A DNA stretch of 64,000 nucleotides from Cylicocyclus nassatus (taxonomy: Eukaryota; Nematoda; Chromadorea; Rhabditida; Strongylidae), in NCBI GenBank assembly GCA_958299035.1, contig CATQJL010000305.1, positions 32,439,733 to 32,503,732 on the forward strand. The letters run 5' to 3'. Below, in pieces: positions 35,759 through 47,420 of the stretch. Within the stretch, counting starts at the first letter, position 1. Each line of letters starts with the position of its first letter. The position numbers were made by a program, and so were the translations under genes. A model generated the notes under the pieces. That model had not been told where the DNA came from. It ran no database searches and saw only the letters and a program-made list of their open reading frames with translations.

Positions 35759-36950
35759 CTAGCTGGCTTACCCGGCTCCGCCGTATCCGGACCAAACTTG
35801 GCACACATACACTTCGGGCCCCGGCGGGTGTCACAGTCCACTTTTCGTTATCGATCGATGTCGATTTTACCGATTTTTATCGATTTTCTTGCAGAGTTCA
35901 CCTACAGGGCTAGGAGTTGGCACAGGGGGGGAAGTGAGCATGGGGATTCCGAATTCAACATTAGTTTTCAGGATCGTCCATTACTTTTATCGATTTTATC
36001 GATTTTTTTGTAAAGTTTGACCCGCGGGGCTGGGAGTTTGCACAGGGGGGTAATCGAGCATGCTGATTACGAGCACAATATTAGTTTTCAGGATCGTCCA
36101 TTACTTTTATCGATTTTATCGATTTTTTTGTAAAGTTTGACCTGCGGGGCTGGGAGTTTGCACAGGGGGGTAATCGAGCATGCAGATTACGAACACAATA
36201 TTAGTTTTCAGGATCGTCCATTACTTTTTCGATTTTATCGATTTTTTGAAAATTTGAGCAAGGGGGCTGGGAGTTGGCACAGGAGGGTAATCGAGCATGC
36301 TGATCACCCCCCTTGGGGATGATCAGCATGCTCGATTACCCCCCTGTGCCAACTCCCAGCCCCCTAGCTCAAACTTTGCAAAAAAAATCGATAAAATCGA
36401 TAATAGTAATCGATAATCCCGAAAACCAATATTGTATTCGGAATCCCCATGCTCGATTACCCCCCTGTGCGAACTCCCAGCCCCGTAGCTCAAACTTTGC
36501 AAAAAAATCGATAAAATCGATAAAAGTAATCGATAATCCTGAAAACCAATATTGTATTCGGAATCCCCATGCTCGATTACCCCCCTGTGCCAACTCCCAG
36601 CCCCGTAGCCCAAACTTTGCAAAAAAAATCGATAAAATCGATAAAAGTAATCGATAATCCTGAAAACCAATATTGTATTCGGAATCCCCATGCTCGATTA
36701 CCCCCCTGTGCCAACTCCCAGCCCCGTAGGTGAACTCAGCAAAAAAAATCGATAAAAATCGATAAAATCGATATCGATCGATGACGAAAAGTAGCCTGTG
36801 ACACCCGCCGGGGCCCGTAGTGTATGTGTGCCAAGTTTGGTCCGGATCGGTTCAGAAATGGAATTTTCTATTCGGAACATACGTACATACAGACAGACAG
36901 ACAGACATACAGACAGACAGACAAACAGACATTCAGCTTTATATATAAGA
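35759..36950 (-). mobile_element. Helitron-like element, both ends present
   Basis: On the minus strand it begins with TCTTATATATAAAGCTG after a host A (36951) and ends with GGAGCCGGGTAAGCCAGCTAG before a host T (35758): the TC...CTAG ends and A|T insertion site expected of Helitrons. 1192 bp, no rep/helicase, so non-autonomous. The 5' third carries the shared CGGACCAAACTTGGCACA segment on both flanks of the palindromic core. Confidence 0.7.
35870..36780. repeat. palindrome of 120-bp tandem units
   Basis: Units containing GGGGCTGGGAGTTTGCACAG, GGTAATCGAGCATG and TATCGATTTTATCGATTTTT repeat at 35921, 36041, 36161 and 36278 on the plus strand (120, 120, 117 bp apart). About four units then follow in the opposite direction from 36310 to 36740. 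The centre of symmetry is near 36307-36322 (GATCACCCCCCTTGGGGATGATC). Two related units are at 56640-56830. Confidence 0.88.
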
Positions 36951-37529
36951 TTCGATTATTCGAAAATTTTAAAATCTCGATTACATTCGATATTCGCTTA
37001 TTCGAAAGTTGTCAATTTCGAATTTATTCGATTATTCAGTTGATCGAAGAATTTGATTCTCGAAAATATTCGAACATTCGAATAATTATTTTCAGAAGTT
37101 ATTCGATTATTCGACAATCACGTATGATCGAATAACTACATGACAGCGTCACAATCTTGACTGCTATACCAGCAACCATCGTTTCTTGTCTAAGTTGCCC
37201 ACTGCATGGAGTCCTTCATTGTGCTAATTCGATCAAAATTTGTTTGAATATTCGACATAATCGATGCAAAATAGTTTATTCGGGTTTTATCTCTCAAATA
37301 TATTCGAATATTCGGATTTTTTTCAATTCAAATATATCCGATATTTCCGACGATTTTCTTAGTTCGAAAATATATATATATATATATTCGATTATTCGAT
37401 ATTTTTGTACTGCACGTCCAAGAAAAGAATGCTCCGAATTGTGCAAATGATGCAAATGAAGTGCAAATCAAGTGGTGGACTTTTCACTGATTTTTTTTGG
37501 ACCGTCACTTGCTTATCGATAGAGCAGGA

Positions 37530-37866
37530 CAGTGACGTACCCAGGATTGCCTCTCGGGGAGGGGGTGCGAGAAGGGGGAGGGGCAACAAAAATTTCTCTG
37601 ACAAAGATACGTGACCAACCGCTAACGCCACGCACTCCGAAAATTTTGCGGGCCCATGACCTTGAAATCTTACAATATACAGATGTTATATTGTTAGGAA
37701 AAAGGGTATTGCAACAGCCACGCCTCCGAAATTTTTTCACTAGCCAATTTAATTCTAAAAAAATTTTTGAAAATTATTTCAAATATTATCAAATACAGAC
37801 AAGCCATTCGTACTTTAACCCATGTCACTTTCAAAAATTTCGCAACCTTTCTTCGGTACGCCACTA
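37530..37866. mobile_element. hAT MITE (copy 2, diverged)
   Basis: CAGTGACGTACCCAGG at the left and TTCGGTACGCCACTA at the right, with interior segments ACGCCACGCACTCCGAAA and CACGCCTCCGAAA as in the copy at 33966. The flanking 8 bases no longer match well, so it is an older insertion. Confidence 0.7.
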
Positions 37867-39048
37867 GAACACGCCTGATTATCGATAACAAAGCGAATCC
37901 ACCAATTTATGCAACTATTTGACGCAGTTCTAGAAAAATGAAGTACTATGGGATGATTTCGGGGAACACCGCTAGCAATCACCTCAGAGACACCGTCCAC
38001 CCAAATTGAACTTGGTAAGATTCTAACGTTATGTAATAGCGGAGCCTCACTAAATAAATGCCCAAGTTCCGCTGCAAAAGGGGTTAATTTTCGAAGCTAG
38101 AAAAACGCTTCAAACATTCTTTTGATAGTCTATAGGCAGGGCGAAAGGCAAATATTTAAACGTGTTGTTTGAATATTTGCCCTTCATAAAAAGTGAAGGA
38201 TGTCCATAGAAAATCGAGAAGAAAAATAAAATGCAAAACTAATGAAGAAACTGTAAACTAATGAAAAGTAAATTTAATGAATAAACTAACCAAACTGCTT
38301 AAACTAATGAAGCGCAGTTTTTGCAGTGTCATAAAATATTCTACAGCCAGCCGTATGTGGCGTTTTTCTCTATAAATCAGTCACATATTCATATGAGATC
38401 ATCCAGATTTTACAACACTTTTGCGGCATTTTGGCGAATCCGCTTTTCGGCTTCGATTGAATGGTGCAGACGATGTTTTGAATCAGTAAAGAAGAATGGA
38501 ACTACTGAGACACCAAACAAGCTCTACCTGGGGTCGGTGAAGATGGTGTCCGTCTCTTCGGATTTTCTTCAAACGGTTCTCTATCCGGTTCCCTCTGTGC
38601 GTTCTTCTCTTCTTTTCTGGAGACATTTTCCACAATCGTATCGTGAAGAGAAGCTCAACGAGATGCCCGCTTTTTTCATTCCAGATTCTACCCAAAGTTG
38701 TTAGAATTTTTCTTTTTTTTGACTTTGATTTTATACTTTGAACTCGCCCACAAATCTTATGTTACAGACTACTTATTCGCGGCTTCGTAAGCATTCAGTT
38801 GTGATCTACTGATTTCCGATGTTAGGGCTTATCAACTGATGCGGCGTTTTTCAGACGTGGAGAATGTAGACGTAGGATAAAAATCGAGCTGATATCGTTT
38901 CATGTACTCGACAAAATGGGGATAAATAGGGACAACAAAACCAACACTCCGTTTCGTGATGGTAGTTTTCCAACACGGATGATGGGAGTGTTGGCTTTGT
39001 TGCTCTATCATTTTTGTGGCAAATCTTCCTACCTGTTTTCGTCCTCAG
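37867..39048. other. region upstream of the unrecognised gene
   Basis: Contains short AAACTAATGAA repeats at 38239-38310. A 127-codon frame at 38321-38704 and an open stretch after the acceptor near 38855 could hold upstream exons of the gene starting at 39049, but no donor with the required phase was found, so I do not call them. Confidence 0.4.
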
Positions 39049-42000
39049 AAAGTTCTGCTCTGCAGCATTGAAAAGGCAGGTGGATGTTCAAGAAAACCGC
39101 CCTAGCGTATTAGATTGGAAGCATGAGGCACTGTTTATGGCATATGGTCTCAAACGTCTTGTTTTTGTCCAGTTATATGAAGCACTGGGCAACCTCACAT
39201 CGGTTCATTACATCCGGCGTCAGGTAAGATCTACTGTGCAGAGTTTTTTTTTTGCTGAAAAAGTAACTGAATTTTCAAGCAGAGCAATATACTCAGCCAC
39301 AACAGTGGCCTAGAGTATGAAAAGAGAATTACCAGCGATTATGACCTTCGGATGTGGAGGATCTGGTGGGATCTGCTGTAAGCAAGGCTTCCGACTTAGT
39401 GAAAGGCCGGAAACGTCATTTTCTCACATTGGCAAAAACTGCCAGTTCGGCTGCACTTCGGCACTCAGTGCGTTCTTCGCGCCACCTCAGATCATAGCAA
39501 GGCCTATGATTACGAAATATTATAGATATCCGGAATAGCTGCTGCCAAGCCTGGAATTTTCGTGAAGTTGATGTCACGCTTCAGATATCTCGCATCAAGT
39601 ACTGATTTGTGGATCCACTTTGTCTTGTAGTAATATCGTTTATACAAGGACTTAATTCAGAAGTTTTTTGGCTGTGGTAGGGTCACATTTGATCACCCAA
39701 AAAATCTGGCATGTAAGACCGCTTCTTTTTTGACCCAGATAAGAGTCCGTGCGGTCAACGAGTCGACGATATAAGTCCTTTTTTCCATTACAACTTAAAA
39801 TCTTGTCAGGTAAGAATAAACGTGCCTTATCGTCGGTCTTATAAACGGTGAAAAACTATGGTACAGGCATGCATGATATTTCCTTAGCGAAAGGGTTTGT
39901 AACAACGTTTTCCAGTATCTGTGCGAGCAAGTCTAGTCCTGGTCAGGGCTCGACACCATTTAAAACCGGGGGGAGGGAGGGGGGGGGGGGGGGTGAAACC
40001 ATGTCCCCTGTTGAATTGACGAAAGTTTTGCCAGGTCCCGCTTGGCATTTTGTAGCCCCTCGCTTCTCTCTGCTTGACCTTTTACCTTTTATTCTGTTTG
40101 GGACAGTGGCCCAATGTAGAATAATTATTGAGGAAGGCAGCAAAAGTAAAAGAAATTGAATAAAAACGTTTACCTTCCTCCTCCCCTCCCCCTCTCGCTC
40201 TCCTTATTCTCCTCTCTCCCTCCCTCACCTCTGCTCCCTCTGCGAGTGACGAATGAAGTAATGGATAACATATAAGGTCGTTCCGAAAGTTCTTTCCGTT
40301 TCTTCAACCTACCATAAAAACAAATGGAATGAAGGTAGGGAAACGCGTCAAGCGCTATCCGACGCATTTTTTCTTCCTCTTTTCAACAGTCATATTCCTG
40401 TGTCGCTTGCTCTTGTGGTCAGTGAGATTATGGCCGAAATTTCGAACCCATGGCTTTTACCATGTCCAATTTTGGCAATTTTTCACAATTTTCTTTTTTG
40501 ACTTTTGGAGAAGCTTTAATAACAGTCGGATAGAGTAAACAAAGTGCAATTTGATGGAATTTTTTCAATTTCAACTGGCTTCTCAGTATTTTTTGAGACA
40601 ACTTTTCCAGAAGTCTTCACTTTTCCGAAGTCACAAAACACACAAACGCTCCGAACATTGGCACTTCGGATTTTGACACTATCATAAGTCGTTTATGATT
40701 GTCCACAATTTTTACAAAGTAACTGAGTGTTTATCGCTTCGAAATATAAGATTTCGCATTTTACGTGCACACTCTCAGGCGGGTTCAAAATCAAGAGTTA
40801 TGGAAATTTTATCGCCAAAAACCCCACAAACTGGGAAGAAAAATACTGAATAGAAAGAGGAGGAAAAGCTGCATCGAATGACATCTTAGTTGTGCGCGGT
40901 TTTATGTTCTATGGTTCTTGGCATCACCAAAAGTGGAATTTGATAGCATCAGAAAAATAATTCTAAAAAAATGTTAGGGCTAGCAATAAATGTCAAAAAA
41001 AAAATTCCGTTAAATTGCACTTTTACTCTATACGATTGCTATTGTAGCTTCTCCAAAAGTCAAAAAAGACAATGTGAAAAATTGCCAAAGTTGGACATGG
41101 TAAAAACCATGGGTTCGAAATTTTGGTAATATGACTGTTGGAAAGAGGAAGAAAAAATCCATCGGATATCTACCCTCATTCCACGTGTTTTTCTGATAGG
41201 TCGAAAAACGGAAAGAACTTTCGGAACGACCTAATATATAGAAGAGAAAGAGAAGACGAAGGTAAGCATAATGGACACCGAGTGCTCAGAAGATGAATGA
41301 TTCGCGCGTGGGTTTGCTTGAGAACGCTCTTTGCGACCGAAGAAGACCACGTCGCTAATAATTTTGAGGTACAGTCGAGTAGATTTAGCGGTAAATATAG
41401 TGTGCTTGCACAGAAGGTGAAATGCGGTGAAATCTGCGCGTGAAGTAGCCACGCCACTACTGCGGGTATTTTGCGCGCGCAATTGGCCGGCGTCACAGTC
41501 GAAGCTAATTCTTCACGCGCCAATTTTACCGCATTTCACCTTCTGTGCAAGCACACTACATTTACCGCTAAATCTACACGACTGTATGTAAAACTGCCTT
41601 CGTTTTTTTTTCTATGTATGAAAAGTTCTACAGTGAAGATACAATTCATATAGGAGAATATGAAGAAATGAAACGTCAAAGGGAAGGTTTTAACACAGTT
41701 GGCATCCAGGTAGAACCGTTCTAACTAACTCAGAAAAAGTTGTCACGCTTTCATTTATATGAGTTTTCATAAATTTCTGGCTCTAGTTGGAGTACCGTCA
41801 CGCTCATGTGCATAGCAAATCCAGAGTCATATCATTGCATTATGATTGAAAACAAGGCTTTTGTTTAGGGGCATACCAATTCTTTGTACCGCTATTTGTT
41901 AGCATGCTGCCAGCATGCCGTTGACGGGCTGGCAGCATGCCAACAAATAGGGGCATATTAACCCTTAGAAACGAAATTCACTTGATTTTTCGCTGAAGGA

Positions 42001-42990
42001 CCTATCAAGCTTGACCCGGTTCCAGCTGCGCCAAGCCCTGGTCCTAGTTCTCGTTTTATGTCTCAGCGTGGTCATGCAAAACATGCTGACCAAGTAATAT
42101 AAACCATAGATGCATTCTGTTGGTGTATTTTTGTCTTCAAAATGATCACTACTTAGAAAGGCGCTTATCCAATTGCTTAACCGAGATGAAATTGATGACT
42201 CAATCCAATCAGTGCTTGCCTTGCAAATCCTTCCATGAAATTCTAAACAGGGACAACGTGGAATAGAGATTCGAGAAAAATTTCTCATACCCTGCACTCC
42301 TTAACTTATTTGAATTGGTGTGACGAACACAATAGCATTACTGCAATCTGCACCGTCGGACATTTGATAACAGAACCTGACAAACACTGTGCAGGAAGAC
42401 TTGTGTTCGTGGATATTCTGCGCACATAGATATAGTTGGCTGCACGAAATCGCCCGGATTGAATGCCTGCGAGCGTGTCTTTTGCGGGCTAACATAGGCA
42501 TTCGCGCGCATGAGTCATCATACCGTCCGTACCCGGCAGCCGCGTTGCAGGCACGCTCGCGTGCGTTCAGCCTACAGCGGTCCGGGCGATTTCGTTCAGT
42601 CGACTTTACCAATTTTATGGTTTGCTGCTGTTAATGGAATGTGAGTACTTTTTGGGTCTGCACACTTAGAAATTCTAGTAACCAACAAGTTTCCGAAGAA
42701 GTTTCATAATTGATTATATGAGGATGCTGTCAGAATGTCAAGCAGTGATTGGTATAAGCCTGAAAACAAAAAAGCTGTAAATTTCTTTACTGCTGTTGCA
42801 GAAGTCCTTTGCCCATCAACAATCAGTTGCAGAAACCAGACGAAGCTGAAAAACGAAGGGTAAATGCTGACGAACTTGAACATTTCAAGGTCACATTCTT
42901 ATCTAAATTTGATACCTTATTTCTTAGCGTCTAGTCAGAGCAGAAGTTCCGTGTGAGGTATCACCGATTTCGACTCTCAAAAATAAATGA
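39049..42990 (+). CDS. unrecognised protein, 3' exons (5' partial)
   Basis: Exons 39049-39223, 39280-39377, 42802-42889 and 42928-42990 join in frame (phases 0, 2, 0) to give at least 140 residues and a stop. Splice sites are good: CCTCAG, CAG|GTAAGA, CT|GTAAGC, GTTGCAG, AAG|GTCACA and TTCTTAG. The protein is rich in aromatic and charged residues (VLDWKHEALFMAYGLKR, DYDLRMWRIWWDLL), with a hydrophilic tail (QKPDEAEKRRVNADELEHF). I do not recognise a family. The first exon enters with phase 2, so at least one upstream exon is missing; an ATG at 39137 is an alternative start. AATAAA overlaps the stop. The 3.4-kb third intron carries two TA-type MITEs. The alternative is that the first two and last two exons belong to separate genes. 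Confidence 0.55.
40275..41232. mobile_element. mariner-like foldback element
   Basis: Ends AGGTCGTTCCGAAAGTTC and complement, with long arms: CAAATTGCACTTT-type and TTGCCAAAATTGGACATGGT-type segments pair across the centre, giving about 300 bp per arm. TA precedes the left end; the right flank reads AATA. The tip resembles Tc1/mariner ends. No transposase frame. Confidence 0.75.
41372..41584. mobile_element. TA-flanked hairpin MITE
   Basis: CAGTCGAGTAGATTTAGCGG at the left faces its near complement at the right; TA on both sides (41370-41371, 41585-41586). Arms of about 80 bp include GAAGGTGAAATGCGG. Fits a Tc1/mariner-type MITE. It lies in the third intron of the unrecognised gene. Confidence 0.8.
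41866..41965. repeat. short palindrome
   Basis: CTATTTGTTAGCATGCTGCC and its complement flank a short loop, with GGGGCATA on both sides. About 100 bp; the purpose is unknown and it may be a very small MITE. Confidence 0.6.
42441..42598. mobile_element. small GC-rich TIR element
   Basis: CACGAAATCGCCCGGA at the left faces TCCGGGCGATTTCGT at the right. TGCCTGCGAGCGTG and GCAGGCACGCTCGC form an inner inverted pair. About 150 bp with a GC-rich interior, like the patches at 23060 and 24455. Confidence 0.65.
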
Positions 42991-43112
42991 CAACATTTAT
43001 GCAATGGATGCATTTCGTAAAATACGAAATTCAGGCACGAACAACACACGTATTCCTTGTCAATTCATTATAGTCTCAAAGATGGGCTAGTTTAAGCTGG
43101 GAGTTATATTAA

Positions 43113-43651
43113 CACGTTTCGAACCGCGAAATCGCGCGCGGCGAAAAAGAGTGCACTTTCACCCGTAAGCCAACAAAAGGACCTTATTTCGTAAACTGTG
43201 TGCTACATCTGTAATCAGCTTGTCAGATAAATTTCATACCCAAAGTTCTGAATGGATTCGAAGCGTTTAGATTTTGTCGCTTGTGGAGGACTGCTGTGCT
43301 TTCCTGAAAAATAGGAACAAGAACTCGGTTTCTAATTGTATCGAAAAGTATTTATGCTGTAAATGGTGCACATCAGTATTGAAACTATGGTTTTTCTCTA
43401 TGAAATGGAAGCAAAGGGAAGTTGCGACGTCGCACGCGTCGTTCGCTTTGCCGCACTTCGTTGCCACTGTTATTCGATTTGTGCTCATATCCTAAATAAA
43501 TATTGGCGGCACAACTCTACAGAGTCAGCTGAAAAGTATAAGCTTAGACCTTTGACTTCATAACCTTGGGCTAAAAGAAAACCTCCTGTAAACGACAAAA
43601 GGTCCTTTGAAGTAGGGTGCTGCACCATGTGCAGCACCGGTCCGAAACGTG
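43113..43651. mobile_element. TTAA-flanked element, CACGTTTCGAACCG family
   Basis: CACGTTTCGAACCGCG at the left and CGGTCCGAAACGTG at the right, TTAA on both sides (43109-43112, 43652-43655). AAAAGGACCTTATTTCG and CGACAAAAGGTCCTTT form a second inverted pair. The tips resemble the element at 18004 (CACGTTGACGAC). No transposase; interior frames are unsupported. Confidence 0.65.
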
Positions 43652-44461
43652 TTAAGCAATACTATCTTGGCTTCAGATATCACAGCAACGGCAAACATCG
43701 GATTATTTTCGTACAATTGAGGGAAAGCTATAAGGCTTGAATAATATGCACTTTACCTGCTCAAATGAACCACACATAATTTATGAATCGATGCATATCA
43801 TTGGTTTTCATTACGAACATCAAAGGTGTAAAGTGAATATTAGGTTCTAGCAAAAGCGTTCCTCATTGATCAGCCGCAGTGTGAATATCAAAAATGTATG
43901 AAGTATACTTGGTAGCAAAGCAAGCCAAGACAGTTACAATACTTTTCTCAGAAATAGTTACCTAAAGGGCATTCGAAAAATCGTGACGATAGCGCGACCG
44001 TGCGCAACACGCACGCACTCCCAACTCTTGGTTTCTATCTCGACTCAAATAGTTTTTCTGCTTGCATATGATAGTAATCAGGCAATGAGAGTGACTGCTC
44101 TCAGCGCTGAGGTGTTGCCTGTCTGTATGGGCGTTTTATCCTTCTGTATCCGCAAAGCGCAGTCGAAAGTTCCAGGAATTTCGCGGAATCACGACGAATC
44201 TTCTGATGTACAGCATATCCTCGATATCCCGTTTCCAGTCTTCTTAAATTCTTCGGCGGAGGTTCTTTGTTAGGGATGTAAAGCAGCGCCTATCAGACGT
44301 AAAAGACATTAAGTAAAAGTCGACAGAACTATTCTTGTAGATTATAGCGCGGTAGAAAGTAGCCGTAGACTTCTTTTCAGAAGAGATAGATGCGTCGGTG
44401 AATTCTGGAAAAAGTACGCGTTTTTAAATTCTCCTCGCAGTAACTTGTTTCGAAATAAATA

Positions 44462-45154
44462 CAGGGTGTCCCAAAAAGATGTGCACACTGTTTGATCGTC
44501 AGTAACTCTCTTGCTTTGATGTCTTTTGCCGAGCTTGAGGTAGTATTTTTTAGAGCAAGGTCTACCTTAGATTTACAGTATGGAGCGAATTATCAATTGC
44601 GCGTCATTACTGTAGGATTACGGTAGGAACTGTGAAGAGGATTTTAAGCCATTGCAAGCGGTATTTTGCCTCAAAAACAAAGCCAAACAAGTCAGAAACA
44701 CTTGAGGTGAGATAATCATAGTCGTTGATTCTGAATATGAAGTTTGCACTTCAGTGTAGTGCATCTTTCATGAGTTATTTCAAATTTAGGGTAACAACTA
44801 TTTTTCCAATGTCTGTCAGAAATGTGATTACGCCATCAAGAAAGCTCGAAAAACTTGTGAAAAGTTGTGTAGTGAAATCAGGATGCCTGATCAGGATGCC
44901 TGAAAACCTTGCTACACAAATTTTCAGGTTTCTTAGAAATTATTTCATCAAAAGGCCTATTCCACAGTGACGCTATGTGCTGAAAATTCATATCGTAATT
45001 CAACAGTAATGAAGAGTGCTTGGCGATTCGCTCCGTGGCGTAAATCTAAGTTGAACCTCGCTCTACAGAATAATACTTTAAGCCTGGCAAAAGACATGAA
45101 AGCGAAAGAGTTATTAACGATCAAACAGTGTGCACATCTTTTTGGGACACTCTG
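44462..45154. mobile_element. TA-flanked mariner-type element inside the foldback cluster
   Basis: CAGGGTGTCCCAAAAAGATG and complement at the ends, TA on both sides (44460-44461, 45155-45156). Arms of about 120 bp include GCACACTGTTTGATCG. 693 bp, no transposase. Typical Tc1/mariner tip (CAGGGTGTCCC). Confidence 0.8.
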
Positions 45155-45156
45155 TA

Positions 45157-46890
45157 GATTCTGAATCCGAAAAAAGCGTTGTGCTCAGCTCATTAAGGCA
45201 AATCTTTTTGTATAAAGCATGTCCTATTCCAACTTCAGTATTCTTGCAAGGACCTTCCAATAGTTTTTTTTGTAGATTAAGGAGCTCTAAAATCAGCCGC
45301 AAACTTCTTTCGAAAGGAATAGAGGAATAAAATAAGAATAAGAAAATAAAAAATAAGAATAAAAATAGGGATAGAAGGGCTAACGAATTCTGGAAAAATC
45401 ATGTCGTTCTGAATTTTACTCACCATAACCCAAAAATATGAAGCTTTCTTTCTGAGCGGATGTGTTTTATGTAATCAGCAGGTCGGATAACCTCTATGAG
45501 CAAGTTTTCCGAGATGTTCGGCTTATTTCAATTTTCTCGATTTGCGCTCTAAAGCTCGCCGGTGGATTTTGGTCAAAATGTTGATGATCTTCGATTGTAA
45601 GGAAACTTCGCTTATAGAGGTTTTCGGACACGCTGTACGAAAATCAAGCTTTTTGGGGCATAAAGGGTTTTTTGCAGAGATATGGTGAGATAACTGCAAC
45701 TGAGTCACGCAAAATTCGTAAATTCGCCTGCACTTCTCGCGTATATTTCAGAAAACTTGACTGTTCGCTTTTATGAGTTAAAGTCAGTAGGAACCGCGCT
45801 ATTGAACGGTGCTTGTCTCGAGCTCCAATGAAAATTGCCGAGTTATGAGCCTACGAAAACATGAATTTTGTCAGAATGTAAAGATCGCATACTTGTTGAA
45901 ATTTCACCATTAGTGTTCCTACGACATTCTAATTGCAAACATTTTGTTTACTTCGCCCAATGGATTCCGCTTACTGAATATGTCTGTTGCGCTTCAGATG
46001 CTTAACTGAATATCAAAGCAGTTTCGTAGCTAGAGCTCAGATGTACCTAACTATAAAATCTAATACAAAGGGATCCATTAAGCGAGTGAACAGATTTGAC
46101 CATCATGTCACAGTGACGGTGGAATTTCGACGAAGTATGCGATCTTTACATTCTGGGCAAAATTCATGTTTTCGTAAGCTCATATCTCGGCGATTTTCAT
46201 AGAGTGGAGCCTGAGAAAAGCACCGTTCAATAGCACGGTTCCTATTAGCTTTAACATATGAAAGCGAACCGTCAAGTTTTCTGAAAGATACGATAAGTAC
46301 AGGCGAATTTACGATTTTTCGTGACTCAGTCACAGTTACCTCACCATACCTCTGCAAACAGACCCTTTGATTCCCAAACATGATTTTCGTAAACAGCGTA
46401 TCCGAAAACCTCTATGAGCTAAGTTTCCTTACAATCGAATATCATCAACATCTTGATCAAGATCCATCGGCGAGCTTTAGAGCGTAAAACGAGAAAAAAT
46501 GAAATGACCCGAACATCTCGGAAAATTTGGTCATAGAGGTTATCCGACCTACTGATTGCGAAAATCGTCTGCATAGGAAGAGAGCTTCGTACTCTAAGGT
46601 TATGGTGAGCAAAGTTCAGAGCGACATGATTCTTCCAAAATTCGTCAGCCCTTCTATTTCCTTTGAAAAGAAGTCTGCGGCTATTCCTTGGCGTCCCGTA
46701 ATCTACAGAAGAAGTACCACCGATATTTCCTTGCCGGAATCTACTAGGGGTAATGCGCGCTGCTTTACACCTTTGGGAAGAGGCGTCCGCAGAAAGACTG
46801 CAGAATACTGAAATCGAAATTTCAGGACGTGCTGTATATGGAAAGATTCGTCTTGTAGAGCTAAGCACAATGTTTTTTCCGATTCTATGC
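45157..46890. repeat. inner foldback element, arms about 800 bp
   Basis: The left arm starts GAATCCGAAAAAAGCGTTG and the right arm ends in its complement. GGTCGGATAACCTCTATGA, CTCACCATAA and GTAAAGATCGCATACTT all recur in reverse. The centre lies near 46000. The arms are about 80-90% similar by eye, so this is not recent. Confidence 0.75.
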
Positions 46891-47420
46891 TTATTCCAGA
46901 GGAAGTTGCGGCGAGTAGAATTTGGAAACGCGTGATTTTTCTAGAAATCACCAGCCTTTCTATTTAATACGGAAAGAGCTCTGCGGCTAATTTCAGCGCA
47001 CTATACTACAAAAACAATACCATCGAATAGTGCTTAGATACATTTTAAATTGAATAGGCTCTTTGGAAAGAAATCTGCGGCTGGTCTTCAGCGCTTTAAT
47101 TTACAGAAGAAGTGCTATCGAACAGTACTTACAGGTGTCTTTTACGTTGGATAGGTGCTGCGTTGCATCTTCGCGAAAGGACTTCCGCAGAAGAAATTGA
47201 GAAAACCGGAAACGGAATATCGAGGACAGGGTGCATATGAAAAGATTTGTTTTGACGAGCTAAGCACAATGCTGCCTCCAAATTCAGCATACATTCATTT
47301 CGAAGGAAGTTATGGTACTGCGTAGTTTGCGTGATTCGGTTGATTGCACGAAATTCCTGGAATTTCGCAAAATTCCCGAAATTACATTCCGGGAACTTCG
47401 CGGATTTCCGCGACATTCAC

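Larger units (their letters stand above)
35692..37409. mobile_element. TTCGAA-rich element (copy 2), host of a Helitron-like insertion
   Basis: Starts TATACTTTGGACCGAATCG and continues with TTCGAATAA palindromes to 35758, then resumes at 36951 with the same kind of sequence to 37409. CTGCACGT is duplicated at 35684-35691 and 37410-37417, giving an 8-bp target duplication as in copy 1. The right tip (TTTTTGTA) is degenerate. Confidence 0.65.
44100..47420. repeat. large nested foldback cluster
   Basis: Outer arms 44100-44440 and 47030-47420 pair in reverse (for example CATATCCTCGATATCCCGTT with its counterpart near 47215). Inside them lies a second foldback (45157-46890) and a TA-flanked element (44462-45154). 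Both foldbacks share motifs such as GAAATCTGCGGCT and TTTACAGAAGAAGT, so inner and outer arms are related copies. No coding sequence survives. Confidence 0.7.

Noticed and set aside
36313..36691. Overlapping 110-120 codon frames on both strands with repeated PPCANSQPRS-type units
   Set aside because: They are translations of the 120-bp tandem units and are mirrored on the other strand by the palindrome.
35921..36740. CRISPR-like array (regular 120-bp spacing)
   Set aside because: The units are repeats throughout with no unique spacers, are inverted halfway, and the genome is eukaryotic.
38321..38704. 127-codon frame as the first exon of the unrecognised gene
   Set aside because: No donor of the required phase links it to 39049, and its composition is not convincingly coding.
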